Of a DNA stretch of 64,000 nucleotides, positions 1 to 12,900 are shown in pieces. The stretch spans positions 12,831,501-12,895,500 of the forward strand of contig NC_057916.1 of assembly GCF_018873765.1 (NCBI RefSeq), written 5' to 3'. The DNA comes from Telopea speciosissima. Taxonomy: Eukaryota; Streptophyta; Magnoliopsida; Proteales; Proteaceae. Position numbers and translations under genes: made by a program. The notes beneath the pieces are model-generated. The model was not told the origin of the DNA. It did not search any database and saw only the letters and a program-made list of their open reading frames with translations. Every line of letters begins with the position of its first letter. Positions within the stretch are counted from its first letter, which is position 1.

Positions 1-248
1 CCTTTCATTTTCGTTGTTTTTCTTGCAACCAGACGGATGCAAAATAAATTTAAAAAAGAAAAGGAAAACTTTTGTAATCATAACTATGTAACTACCTTAA
101 ATTCTTACCCTTTATGGTAATACACTTTTACTGAAGGCATTTCCACAGCCCATTGAGGAAGGGCTTCCCATGCAGCCCACACTCACTGTGCCACATCAAC
201 AGATAACCTTGCTACTCTGACCATTGACTAGAAAGGGCATGGTCTGGA

Positions 249-560
249 TTAGCAATGTATTTCAGAGCCTAATACAAGCAAATACCCCCATGTATTGGCA
301 TTCATTCCCCATCTATGTCCATTCATGCCTTCTGGTACTTTGAACACTACTGTGCACTCTCCCAGTCCTGGATTTTCAAAGGTCAATCTTTCCACTTGGC
401 ATGGGCTGAATTTGACATGTGAGCAGGGGCCTAAGGATCTACCTATCCACAAAATTTGGACCCCATCCAATATGCCACATGGAAAATATTTGGGCCATGG
501 AGGAACCAAGAGTCCTAGAACTTTTCAAATAGATTCCCAAGCCTTATCATAATTTGCTAC
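249..560. repeat. Dispersed repeat, copy A
   Basis: Shares blocks with the reverse complement of 60477-60780. Both have a TTGACATGT block, then GG(G)(T/C)CT blocks, then ACAAAATTT(G/A)GACCCCATCC, in the same order and spacing. Probably a non-autonomous DNA transposon, but I could not define its termini. Confidence 0.5.
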
Positions 561-601
561 TAAAATCCAAGTTATTTGGTTGAAAAGTCAAATAAAATTT
601 A

Positions 602-749
602 AGGGGAAGGGTTCTCTGAACCATTAGCATAGCCTACACCCTCTCACGTTGAATTTTTTATTTTATTTTTAGGAAAGAGAAAAGTTCATAAAAAAGAACT
701 CTGCACGACAGGGTGTAGGCTACACTGGTGGTTTAGAGACACTTTCCCC
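602..749. mobile_element. 148-bp MITE with 8-bp target duplication (hAT-like)
   Basis: Imperfect terminal inverted repeats of about 40 bp run inward from GGGGAA at each end. The perfect core TAGCCTACACCCT at 630-642 pairs with AGGGTGTAGGCTA at 710-722. The 8-bp direct repeat AAAATTTA flanks the element at 594-601 and 750-757. An 8-bp TSD fits the hAT superfamily. It sits inside intron 5 of the MTP11-like gene. Confidence 0.8.
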
Positions 750-960
750 AAAATTTAATTACTATATCTAGTATTTTTGTTAAACTTAATCAATCAAAAC
801 AATCATTGTTGGTAATGATTAAAAAAATCATTTTGTTTTTGTTTTTATTCTGTTTCACTTCCCTTCAAATGGACACATCAAATGGTAAGTCCTGATAGCA
901 GTGTATTAATTGTATAGTGGAGTTGAGGACACAAAGTCTAATCTCAAAACAATAACTTAC

Positions 961-3918
961 AATAATGGCTCCAACAGGGTCCATCCAATCATTGATATAA
1001 TTGGCAAGAAGAACAGCAACAAGGCCGATAACATTGGTGATGACATCAAAAAAGTGATCCTGGGCATAAGCTTTGACAATCTCATTGGTGAACGTGCGAC
1101 AGTAAACAGCTAGGAGGAGCTTAACCAGTGTCACAGAGAGCATGATCCCAATCACCCATTGCACTTGCTCCTTGGTCAAATTGAATTCACCTTCCTGGAA
1201 GGATAGTGGGTGAAATGCCAGGAACTTGAGTTAGCACTAGGAATTACCAAAAAAACTTATTTTTTTAAAACTATGAGTCAAATTAAGAAAACAGATGCTA
1301 CTTACATCAGATAACAGCGTCCGAATTGACTCCAAGATTATCTGCAAACCGAGTGTAGCCATAACAGATGCAAATACGAGGATTCCCTGCATAAAATTCT
1401 CTGGCTCAGGATTGAGCATTGAAACAAACAACTCTTATTCAAGACTTCTTTTTTTTTTTTTTGGGGGGGGGGGGGGGGGTTTGGGAGTTCACATATTTCC
1501 ATCACTTTGATCACATTCTAAAATTGAGGCCATGCCTTATGATAGAGAAATGGACAAGGGTCCTCACTTCATAAAAATTTCTCCGGTGCAGAAATAAGCC
1601 TGCTGGATTAAACATTACTCCATTTAAATACTATAAAAGCATGAAATTTTGTTAAATGCAACTTGGATCCAATAAATAGAGCATCAATCAGATCCACTTT
1701 TTCATATGCAGAAGAAAAGACAAGGAACAGTTATAGACCCTATCTCACTTACAGAACAAATTTATTCTCTTCCTCAAAAATAGGTTATCTCAGTCTCCTC
1801 CCTACTTAAGCGAGTAGCTAATATAAAGGCATAAGAGGATCCTTTACCAGATAAGGAATTCCAAGCGGCAATGACCAAAAAAAAAAAAAGAAGGGTAATA
1901 AGCAGCCTGCCTAATCTTTTGAACTTTTTCATTTATTTCCCAATATATTTTATGTAAACAGTACTGGCAAATCCTATTCAGTCCAAACAGGACCCTAAGT
2001 GGTTTGGAAGAAACCATCCCTTACAACCTTCCCTAAATATATCAGATGATGACATGCAACGTTACCCTGTTATAATGAAAACAAATAAATACACAGGGCC
2101 ATGCAGCCATGCCCGCAAACATGCACTACAACCTATTTGGTGAAAGAAATCAGGGACTATTAGCCCAAGCAAAAGAAGCACCAAACAACACTACCTGTTG
2201 CATTGGTAAGAGATGTCATAATCTAGTACTAGATAGCTAAGCTCCTTAACAGTTGACACAGTGAACTTGAAATTACAGACGTCATACAGTTTCAAGCATT
2301 AGGAGATTAACTCATTGACCAGCATCAAGACAACATCTCTTAGTTAAAAGACACTATTACTGCACAAAGCCTGGAATGCAATGAGCCATACATTGACAAT
2401 TATTATTACTAGCACGCTTGATTGTATACACATAAACTAATGTGCATGTAGAAGTGCCAAAAGAAGCATAGATGCTTAAATGTACAAAGGAATATTGCAT
2501 TAAAACATACAAATTTGTATGCACGTCTATTCCAATTAAGCATTTTGCAATCAATAGCAACTAACACATGAAGGCACTGACCAATGGCTGCATCCGTTTC
2601 TTTCCAATAGGGTACCGGTATGGGTTTGGTGTCTGCATGGTGAATGCAGTAAACCACAGGATAAAACCTGATAAGAGATCAAGAAGTGAGTCCAACGTTG
2701 ATGCTATGATTGCCAATGAACCACTTCTAAGGGATGCATAAACTTTGGCGGCAAAAAGAACCATGTTTGCAACATTTGATATTCTAATGGCCATTGTCTC
2801 ACTTCTAGCCAAATTTTCCCGCTCTTCCTGGAACCATTACAGTGACCATGTCAATTGAAAATATTTGCTGTTAAATAAACTTAGAAAATGCTCTTGTAGA
2901 GGAAAGATAATGAAAGCACAAATATAAACCTGAGACATTTCAGGAAGAAAACCACGTTCTGTTAAGGCGTCCATTTCACTGAATCCCTCCAACATTTCTA
3001 CCTGTTGTTGGTAGTATTCAGCCACAACATCCTCTGGACCTGCAATCAATGAGCAAAACAAATATATTATGAAAAAAGAGAATTTATCCAATTTCTTCAA
3101 TCATTATTTGTAGTAAAGGCGTTATCTAAACAGAAATTTTCCCCTACCATCATTTATTCCCATACTTATGTACAAAATGCAATGGTGGGAACTGTGACCT
3201 ACAGTTTGTTACAAAGTACTAAACTCAGATATAGAAGACAATGATTTCAACTTTATGCTCATCAAGTTTTTAACGTCAATTATCCCTGGATAGACAGAGT
3301 ACTAAACTCACATAAAATCCTCCGCTTCCTTGCAAAGAAGAGGCAATTCCATTTTTAAGATGGGAATTAAGGTAGTAATATTAAGGATGAGGACAAACAC
3401 TAATTGAAAGGGGGAAAAGAAAGGGATGGATTAAAATATATAGAAATAAAAATAGAACTACGAATATGAACCTGATCAAAGAAATAGAATCATTCATCAA
3501 AAAAAAAAAAAAAAAAGAATCTAATGTATCAAGAAATTCTACAGATAGAGCAGACAGAATAATTCCAATAAAGAGCCAAAGACCGAAGAAGGTAAAAGAG
3601 AAAAGGACAGCACACAAAACTAATCGGAAAAAAAAAATAACAAAGGAACGAATGAAATATGTTTCAAAAAGAGGAGAAAAAAAAAAAAAAAGCTTGCTCG
3701 AATAAAATACTAGAATGGTGAAAGGAACGGATACGATGACCTAAGACACCGAGGCAGTCATGAAGACCCCGAGGTGGTTTCTCTTTGTTGTGCTCAGATA
3801 GCTGAAGACCGTCGAAGTTCAATCGCCAGGAGCGTTCCCCACCATTGCCGGAATCGGGGAGTAGCAGGTCCTCCTCCGAGCCGTTGAGATCATTGCCGAC
3901 CATCTCCGTTTCCTTCAT
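961..3918 (-). CDS. MTP11: Manganese-type metal tolerance protein (CDF transporter), MTP11-like, 5' part
   Basis: Five exons on the minus strand: 3918-3741, 3039-2930, 2827-2582, 1386-1306 and 1194-961, all joined in phase, encode 283 residues. Family members are about 400 aa, so roughly 115 C-terminal residues are missing and must lie left of the window. The last visible exon ends at a good donor (GTAAGT) and no continuing exon is seen in 1-958. Visible features: an acidic soluble N-terminus; a [12 protein letters not shown] segment after the first intron; a TM2 DxxxD motif (DSLLD, residues 142-146) and a second in TM5 (DHFFD, residues 251-255). This motif pair defines Mn-CDF members. The family exports Mn2+ into Golgi or prevacuolar compartments in exchange for protons, giving Mn tolerance; that role is inferred from homology. 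The first donor reads GTCATC, which is weak. The start ATG at 3918 gives the expected MTP11-like N-terminus. MTP9 or MTP10 are alternative names. Confidence 0.9.
1449..1479 (+). repeat. Homopolymer pair T14 then G17
   Basis: Fourteen T are followed directly by seventeen G, within the intron between exons 3 and 4 of the MTP11-like gene (reads C17 A14 on the gene strand). The exact length is likely uncertain in any assembly. Confidence 0.85.
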
Positions 3919-5975
3919 TGTGCAGCCACCGGACTTGAAGAAACCCTAGAGAAGTCTGAGGCGAACAAGAGAGCAGCAGAACTTCCTATCATATCACAAG
4001 GAATCCATCATTCGATACTTTTAAGGGATTCATTCAATGAATCAATATAGGCGACGAATAACTAAACTACTTCTTGTTGTCGGAAGAGCCAGATTATTTT
4101 CAACTACTTATCCGACTGGAAGTCTTGAATCCACAGAGACAGAAAGAGAAAGAAAATGGCGCAGCTGACAAGTCGAGGAGTTACGAAATTATGAGATCGA
4201 ACCGCAGAGATTCTCACCTTCACACCTTTGCTGTGTAGTACTCAGTACCTGAAGTTCTGTTTCGGGGAAGACCGAGAGTCCGAAACGGAGATTTTATTAC
4301 TGTTACGGTGTCGCTTGTCTCGCTCTTGCCCTTTAGTCCTTTACCCTTTTTTTACTGAAAAAGTTTTAAAACATCAGAATGTTATACCCGTAAGGGGTAT
4401 CTTAGTAAATTAAACTTCCACACCTACTTAATTGATGAAGATGGCGAGGATACAACGCCGCCACCATTGACTTTCGAGAGAGTCCAAAGTCCCAAAAGAG
4501 TAAGTGATAGTGACAGAGATCCTTATATCAAAGCCATGACGAGACGTGGCAGTCAATCATTCATTCAGTTGTAGAGTGAAGTGTAGAGTAATTGATCAGT
4601 TTTATATCTTAGATACCTGTCTTGTAGTGACGAGAGTCGTGCAGAGGAAGCACCTCATAGGTGCTTTATTATTAATATATGGTATTTATTCTTTTTTTGG
4701 TAAATATATGGTAATCATTCTTTTAATAGACATGTGATCCACATTACTATTTCTATATGATTCAAAATTTTCCGATTAATTTGTGTTAATAAACAAGTTT
4801 AAAAATCTATGACATGAACTCTAGAACTTTCATCTTTAATTTCTTGAAAAATGAAAGGGAACAACTCATACATGATGGGATATATGTGTAAGATGAATTG
4901 CCAAATTTGATGTGTTATCAAGGAGGTCTCAATAATAAGTCTTTGACAAAATTATTATTCCTTTTACATAAAATATATATAGTGTGCAACAATGGAGTCT
5001 TGAGTGAATTGCAGAAAACAAATTTAAACTCCTATAGCATGCTTATTTTAGACTAAAGTTTGGGGCTAAGTTAATCTCAAGCCACATTCGATGTTCATTT
5101 GCACTTGGATGGATATTAGGAACAATGAAGGATATTTCGGACCCCCAACAAATAAAGGGAGTAATAATAATGATAGATTCATTGATGTTTAATTCCAAGA
5201 GAATCGAGGAAAACTCTCTAAAGTTTTTATCAAATAGTTATTAAGTTTTCTATCACATGGAACTTGTGACATTAAGGCTCTATTTGATTGCAAGAGAATT
5301 TGAAAGGAACGAAAGTAAAATTTTCAAACCTAATAAAGAAAATTTTGAAATAATTAACCCCACATGATTATATTCCTAATTTCAAATCATTTCATATTTG
5401 GCTATTAAATTTCACTTTACTCTATATCTAAATCCTTGACAAATGAAATAAAAATTACATCTAAAAAAGTATCATTACTAAATATAATAAAAAATTACAT
5501 CCAATCGTGTTGGGTAATAATTTTAAATTTTCCTTTCTTAAGTTTGAAACTTTTTTCTTCCCTTCTTTTTAATTCCCTAGCAATCTTCCAATATTCATTA
5601 ATGTTCCTCATGAACAGGCGGTGGACCAAAACAAAGCATATTTTTCACAATATGAAGTCTTAATCGTTATAGTGGACAGCTAGCTGCCTAGCACAGCTGG
5701 AATGGGCTAACACAATAGGCAGTTAGGCCTCCTAAGGTCTCGGTTTCAAGCCTCGGTTCCACACGTACTATCCCCTTTCTCCTCCCCCCTGCATTCACAG
5801 AAAGGCTTGCACCAACACCCACCCTCATTAAAAAAAACCACACCCTTTAGTGTGTCATATTTGCAGTAAAGGCTTCAAACAGAATGTGAGTTAGAAAATA
5901 TGTGGTACGCAATATGTGAAGTTACCTAATTATCCCCATGTAAGACAAACAAATAGGCACCCGTAATGGTTAGAC
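3919..5975. other. Intergenic region upstream of the MTP11-like gene
   Basis: Contains the presumed promoter and 5' UTR of the MTP11-like gene (gene reads leftwards from 3918). No conserved protein is seen. Around 5277-5560 a GGCTCTATTTGATTG block followed by AT-rich DNA resembles the end of a degraded hAT-type MITE. Short open frames at 4228-4413, 4546-4737 and 5436-5663 show no family resemblance. Confidence 0.5.
5668..5830 (+). mobile_element. Possible tRNA-derived SINE
   Basis: A box-A-like block (GCCTAGCACAGCTGG) is followed about 45 bp later by a box-B-like GGTTTCAAGCCT. This spacing and order resemble a Pol III promoter in a plant SINE. No target duplication was identified, so the call is tentative. 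Confidence 0.35.
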
Positions 5976-6128
5976 TAAGCTGTGTTTGGTATCATGGTAT
6001 GTATGCATTCTCAGAAAACTCTGGGTCTAAAATGCATTTTGAAACTCAGTTTTTCTACATTTTTTTGGCTTCCACAATGCGTTCAAGACCCAGAATCTAT
6101 TCTGAAAATGCATATCAAACACAGCTTA
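5976..6128. mobile_element. 153-bp MITE with TIRs
   Basis: TAAGCTGTGTTTGGTAT at the left pairs with ATATCAAACACAGCTTA at the right. The inverted similarity continues inward through GCATT(C/T)TCAGAA. The element is short, non-coding and AT-rich inside. A target duplication longer than TA is not evident. Confidence 0.7.
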
Positions 6129-6959
6129 AATCTTCCATTCCCTGTTTGACTAGGACGGCACGAGTTTTCTAGTGCTTCTCCGTTTCCTCATAATAACCAC
6201 ACCCAAGAAACAGAGAAGGGGAGAGAACCAGCGATATGGAAGGTAATCTTTTGCATAAATGATATTGAAAATAACTCGTTTGAATTGGCATGGCACTATC
6301 TAACAGTGTCTAGAAGCTACAGATTCCAGACTACAAGGAAAAAAGCTCAGAAATCTGCACCTATTATCAAACCGAGTCTAATCCTAGCTTCCTTCCAAGT
6401 CACCATTCATCACTTCTCATAAATGAGATGTGGATTTTCAGATATTCTTTTGTTTACTGTTCATAGTAAGCAAGTCTTCTAGACTACAAAACAGAGGGGA
6501 GACACAAAAGGGTATGGACAGAAATAATTGAGTGACTCGTGTTGCAGCCCTGAAGTTTCTCATTCGGCGATGTAGATGGAAATGTGCAGCAACAGTAAGT
6601 TAAAGAATGGAGATAACTGCGTAACTCTGTTGCAATTCTCCAGTGTTTTCATGCAGCAATGTAGCAAACTGTGAAAAAGCGTGGCAAACATCAAACTGAA
6701 CCATTTTTTCGCATAGATGACCCAGTCAAAGAAGATTAAATCATACAAAGGGATTCAAGAAATTAAGTTAAACAAAACACCACACCCACGGGTAGGGGGT
6801 TTGGAAAGACTCACTATACAGGTAGTAGTAATCTTACAACTAATCCAGTGAGGTTAGCAGGTTGTATTGTATTCCTTAATCTCCCATTTTCACTGTTTAT
6901 AGGCACTCAAGCTCACTATAAACTTGGATGGGAGTTCTTCACGGTTAAAGCCATTAAAG

Positions 6960-9900
6960 CTACAATGAATAGCCACACCTTCTCAAGTCTCTTGTAAAGA
7001 AGGGATGTCTCAATGCTTCCCTTGCCTTAAGACGCTCTGCTGGTTCGTAGCGGAGAAGTCCTTGCAATAGATCAATTAGATCTCCAGCAGAGTGATCCAC
7101 ATGCTGCATTACCAGGTTCTGCAACACAAATATAGTCCAAAGTTAAACTAGCATATATATACAGGAAACAAAGAAAGTGCAAGTGTGGCACCCCAATATC
7201 CTTGAAAAAGTAAAGGGAATGCAAATTTTCAAAAAATGTAAAATCTTCCACATTAATTATCTCTGATACGAAGTTCCCCTTGAGGTGCTGAAATTTATAC
7301 TCAGATTATAGGACAAATCCATATTGATGACGGGCAAAAAATGAGGTAACCATACTGTTATTGAACAGCCAAACTATTACTAGAACAGTCATGATTGTAA
7401 CGAATCGCCAAAGCTGCAATGCAGATAAAAGACTAATTTTCAGTGGAAAGACACCTTGGATTTGGTTACATATATGTTGAGCCTTTGGTTCAATGGTTTT
7501 CCTTTGTAGTAGGCCACTTAATGGGTCTAAAATATTGATAGAAGGTAGGAATGCAAGATATACTTTATTATGGTCATTTTGAGTCTTTTATTTCTTATTT
7601 TATGTCATTAAAGCATTTTAGTTAGACTGCATTAGGTCTCTGTGAGTCCACCCTTTGTTTTAAGTTGTTTTTGTTTATTTAGCCTGAGTTTTAGAAGCAG
7701 TAGACTACCTCCATAGCAAGCTATTGTCTGGAGGAGTTTTAAGCTTAGTTTGAGTCCTGTTTTGAGTCTTTTATATAAGGTTGGTTGTAAAGGGCTTCAA
7801 CCCTACACACGAATTTTAATGAATTACGGAAGGCTTTTGCTTTGTTTTGGTCTGTGAGATTTAGGCTTGCATCTGTAGGATTCAAGTGTGTTAAGTCTTG
7901 CGGGATTCGAGAGTGTTAAACTTGTGAGATTCAGTAGTGAACAATGGTGGGATTCCAGGTTCTTTGAGTACTAGTGAGATTCCAGCCTGCAAATCAGGTG
8001 AGATTCCAGCCTGCAAATCAGGTGAGATTCGTGATTATCCTCCTTCTATTCTCTTTTTCTTCTCCATTGATTACAGAGTCTCTGAAATTGATGCAGATAA
8101 ATCACATAAGTAGGCTTATTTTATTAAAAATACCCCTTGGTATGGGCCACTTTGATGTTATGTATGTGTTGGGTCTTATATTCCATGTGTTTTCTTTGTA
8201 TGGGCCATTTCAATGGGCCAATAATATGCGTAAAGGCTAGTTATACAAAATTAGTTAATTGTTATTAGTGTTTTAGTTAGGCTGAATTAGGATTTTATAA
8301 GTCCAGCCCTATTTTGAGTCGGTTTAAGTTACCTTATTAACTAAGGAACAGGTTATACTATCATATTTAATGTTTGAATCCGTTTTTTGAGTTTTCTATA
8401 TAAGTTTGTAAGGGAGTTCAGCATTGTACATGAATTTTGATGAATGGAAGCTTTGTCTTTGCTGCCTATCGTGGTATGCCCTCCTCTTCTTCTCCTTCAT
8501 TGATCAGGTAACTCATCCACTGTTTTCTGCAAATTTTACATTATGTCCAAGGATTTGCATGTAAGGGTTTTTTATTCGAATTACTGTTTAGGAAATCTGA
8601 CCATCAGATCATCCCCAATTTTTTGAGAAGTTGATCTTATACCTTAAGGGAAGCTTCAACCATAATTTGTTGAAGAGTAGACCTGCTGATCTAGAGATAT
8701 TTAGGACCCGTTTGGCTGCACTCTTCGGGAACACTTCTGCTGTTCTTGTGTTCTATGGGAACGAAATGAAAACGTGTTTGGCAAATCCGGCTTGTTCTCC
8801 ATTCTGGAGGAACGAACAGGAAGAAAGAACACCTTGAGAACATGATTACAGAACAACAAATTGGTGTTCTATCTGTTCCCGATCAGATTGGAAAGAACAA
8901 CTTAAAAGGAAAAAAAAACTCTCCCGATAAAAACCCCTCAGTACACTACAGACCAAAAGCTGAGCTCCCATCGTCTCCTCCACACGAAAGCTCTGCTCCC
9001 AACACCTTCCTCCCTCGTAATAGCTGATCTCCCATCGTCTTCCTCCCTCACGATAGCTCTGCTCCCATACAACACCGGCATCATCAAATATAAGATTCTA
9101 GATCTGTTATTCGCATAATTTCCTCTCCATCTCACAGATGCACAATCACATTCAGAGAAAGAAATTAATATTCTTGAGGCTCTGTTGAAGGACCTGGAGA
9201 AGTAGGGTTAGTTGTATGTTCAAACATCATCGCATATTGGAATTGTAATCTCTCGCCCATCTTCCTTAACACCAGTGTTTAGCTCCGTGAATTCATACAT
9301 GGCAGGGAGATCAGTGCTAGGGTTTAGTCTAGGGTAGGTACTGTTGTTTTGGTATTTTCTTACATCGCCGGCAACAACAAGGCTCATTGTGGAGAAGAAC
9401 AGCTTAACTGTGACATCTTCGGATAGTATTAAAGGTACTTATGACAACTTCATTGGAAACTTTGGAATACCTCAATATGGTGGGAGCACGGAAGGGACGG
9501 TTGTCTATCCAAAGCAGAACATGAAGGGTTGCAAGGATTTTGACAAGTTGGGAATATCTTTCAAGGCAAAACCTGGAGCTCTCCCAACTTTTCTTTTGGT
9601 TGATCAAAGAGGTACGCTATTTGAATCTGGAGAGAGAGAGGGAAAAATTTTAATAAATTTTCTAATGATTTCTGAGGTATCTATCTATATGTTTGGAAAG
9701 TGTACCCTTTATGATTTTGGAGGAATTCTTATTACAATATGTACCTATATTGATATGATTTCTGAGGTATCTACCTATTGATAATTTTGAGTTGTTCCCA
9801 AATTTCTTATTATAGTATCTGTTATATGATTAGGTTCTAGTGCATTGGATGGGCACAATAGATTTTAATACATACTTTCAAAATATATATTGATTCCAAT

Positions 9901-12900
9901 TTCTAATTAGCAGATCTGCATTTGGTATTAGTTATGGGATTACATTGAGATGTATGAGTTGAAAAACTAGAAAAGATCAGAAATGGTAAATTTTGAAGTG
10001 ATTTAGGAGTAGACCCGACAAGAGATAAGTTGAAGGAAATTCATTTGAGAAGGTATAGGCATTTACACAGTAGGCCTTTGATTTAGAACTGACAAATGCT
10101 ATTTAAGACTCATGTGCTCTATCTGTGTAATTAGGAGAGATTGAGACATCTTGAAGAAGGGTAAGATTTTTATATTTTCCACCTGGCTCTCCCACCTTCT
10201 TAATATAAGGTTTGAACTAAATTCATACACAATACACCCTCCAATGAGACTAGATTTGATTATTTGATAACCATATTGAGATCCCCTTGCTAGATATGCC
10301 TTGATTCTTGTTCTGAACCTATATATTATACTATCCTAGCTTCCATGATTTGCTTACACACTGTATCAACTGATTCTAAACAAGAAATTGAAATAAATTT
10401 GCAAAATAACATTGCTATCATGAATATCGATATTTTAGTGGGCGAGCCTTTGCGCAACGGTTAAGTTGCGCTATTGCAACCTGTTGGTTGCGGGGTTTAA
10501 AACTTGGCAACAGCCTCTCCTGCGAAGCAGGGGTAAGGCTGCGTATATTTGCCCCTCCCAGACCCTGCAGTAGTGGGAGCCTTGTGCACTGGGATGCTCT
10601 TTTTCTTCCCATGAATATCGATATTTTTAAGTTCGTTTCTAAATGAAAAAGCACAAAGGACCGACCATTCTAGAAGAAGCAACCCCCTGTATTTGTTACA
10701 TCATTAGTTGGTCCATTGGACTGCTGGTTCCTAGTGGGATCCACTAGACATTGATCTCCATGCTCAGGGCATTGACTTGTCTTCTGGACCACTTTTTTTT
10801 TCCCTAAGACCATTTTGGTCCTTTTGGAGGATTATAGCTGCTGATCCCTCTTCAATGTCCTTTCCCAGATTATGTGAATAGTAGAATTTACAAGTATACA
10901 GTAACTAATTTTCTTGCATTCAACCAAAATTCATGATGTGTCGACAACTCCCATATTATGTCACTTGTAAAAACAAAGATAAAAAGATCCCAGCAGAGCT
11001 GAAAGAGGCTTTCCAGTGTATTGTGGTTGCTCTTCAACGTGGGTTGATGCAAGTGGAGATGTAAGATGATTCCAAACTGATGATCAGGTGGCTTGAAGCA
11101 TGCACAAAAGGACCTTGAGATATTATGCAACTCATTGAGCTGGGGGTGGTCTCTGATGAAATTCTTGACATAATTAAGCCTTTGTGCATTGTTATTTATT
11201 CTCGTTACGGTTTGTGGATACAAGACTGTTATCAAGTTCTTCCCACCGCAGGTCTCTAATTTAGAACTTATTGTCACTTCTTTTAGAGAAGGGTCACCAT
11301 ACAACAACAATGACATCGTTGCGGCAAGAAAGTGTTGCAGAGATGGAGGTAAACTGTGTCATGCTTCTGTGGCTTCCTATCCTTGTTTTGGTGCCTTTTG
11401 ATATCTCCACTGTGGATACTAGTATCGCAAACAGTAACTTTGTTGGTGGGACAGAGCCTCTCCTTTGGTATTAAGGGTATTAGGGATCTTTAAGGATTAC
11501 CTTTCAAATCCTGGTCCTATGTGTGGAAGGTGGTAGATAGGGTGACCCCTAGGTCCAGACTAAAATACCTCCCTTGTAAGATCCCAAGCAAACTCAAACT
11601 AGAAAAGTCAACCTCCTCAAATGAAGGCTAAACTCTAACAATCACTCACAAACAAATAGATTAGATGATATCCCAAGAAAACAGCGATGATCCAATATTC
11701 TGATTAAAACTAATTGAAGAATACTCAAATCTGAAACACAAATTCAGAAAAGAGGAGAATTTTAATTACTCAAAATCCAAGAGTCAGATCAGCCTGCTAT
11801 TCAGGTCAAATGTCACTCTAGGCTGGATCAATCAATTCCCAAAATATGATTTAAAACTAAGGGCCAGAATCAAAGTAATTAAAGACACTCAATGTCTGAA
11901 ACAGAAAATAGACAGAATCAGGAGAAATTTAATTGAACAAGATATGCAAATCAGATCAACAATTAACCCTGGTCGAAGGACCCTCTTGGGTGGTCCTTGA
12001 ATGGCCTAAAGTATGGGAAAAATTAATGGACAGATTCTCTAGAAAAGCAAATCTCATTTTCAGTTAAGAAAATAAAAAGGCTAAAAACAGAGCATCCAAC
12101 AGGTTTAATGGGGAAGGTTTTGCTCGGTATGCAATTCTCTATATTATAGCACTAAGACAGCAACTTAAAAGAGAATTCCACATCAAACTCAGCTTAAAAC
12201 AGTCTCTAACAAGCTTGAACCACATCAATCAAAACAGTACTACTTATTTAAAGGGAAAAAATAGAAAATAAGAAGGATAGCTTAATGGCTTCCCACCAAG
12301 AACAAGGATCAGAATCTCACTGTCCTCCAAAGATCTCCCACCCTCTACTGAATGGCACAGCTTGCCATTGAAGAGAACTTCAAAATTTTATTCATCTAAA
12401 TCATCTGTGAGCCTTGTCTCTTACAATCTACTGAATCGCACAGCTTGCCATTGAAGAGAACTTCAAAATTTTATTCATCTAAACCATCTGAGAGCCTTAG
12501 TCTCTTACAATCTATTTAAAGAAAAACTGAATAACAATCCTAATCTGAATAGGAAATTAAAAATCCTATTTCTAAGCAACATAAACAAGAAGCACAATAA
12601 TAAAAGGAAACCTTCTCACGCAAGGTTAGGGAACTCAAAGCCTATTAAACAACTTAAAACTAAAAAGAACCATGTCTAATCCCATGAAAGTGGCCCATTA
12701 CAATGAAAACACATGGGATCAAAGGCCCAACACATACATAACCCAACCCAAGGCTTATTTCTAATAAAACAAGCCCACTTAGGTGAATTATCTGCATCAA
12801 TTCTCCCCTGCTTGAAAAAGTCGACCTCGAGTTTGGCAAAATCGAGGAACCAACATTGTGTAATGAACATCCATCTTCAAACCATAACAGACCTCCGGTA

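Larger units (their letters stand above)
1..958 (-). other. Intron 5 of the MTP11-like gene (partial), with repeats
   Basis: This stretch follows the exon 5 donor on the minus strand. I find no peptide resembling the MTP C-terminal cytoplasmic domain in it, so it is read as intron. It contains a dispersed-repeat copy (249-560) and a small MITE (602-749). Open frames of about 85 codons at 249-552 overlap on both strands and show no family resemblance. Confidence 0.6.

Noticed and set aside
10888..11316. 142-codon minus-strand open frame
   Set aside because: No recognisable domain, intronic and on repeat-derived sequence. Not supported as a gene.
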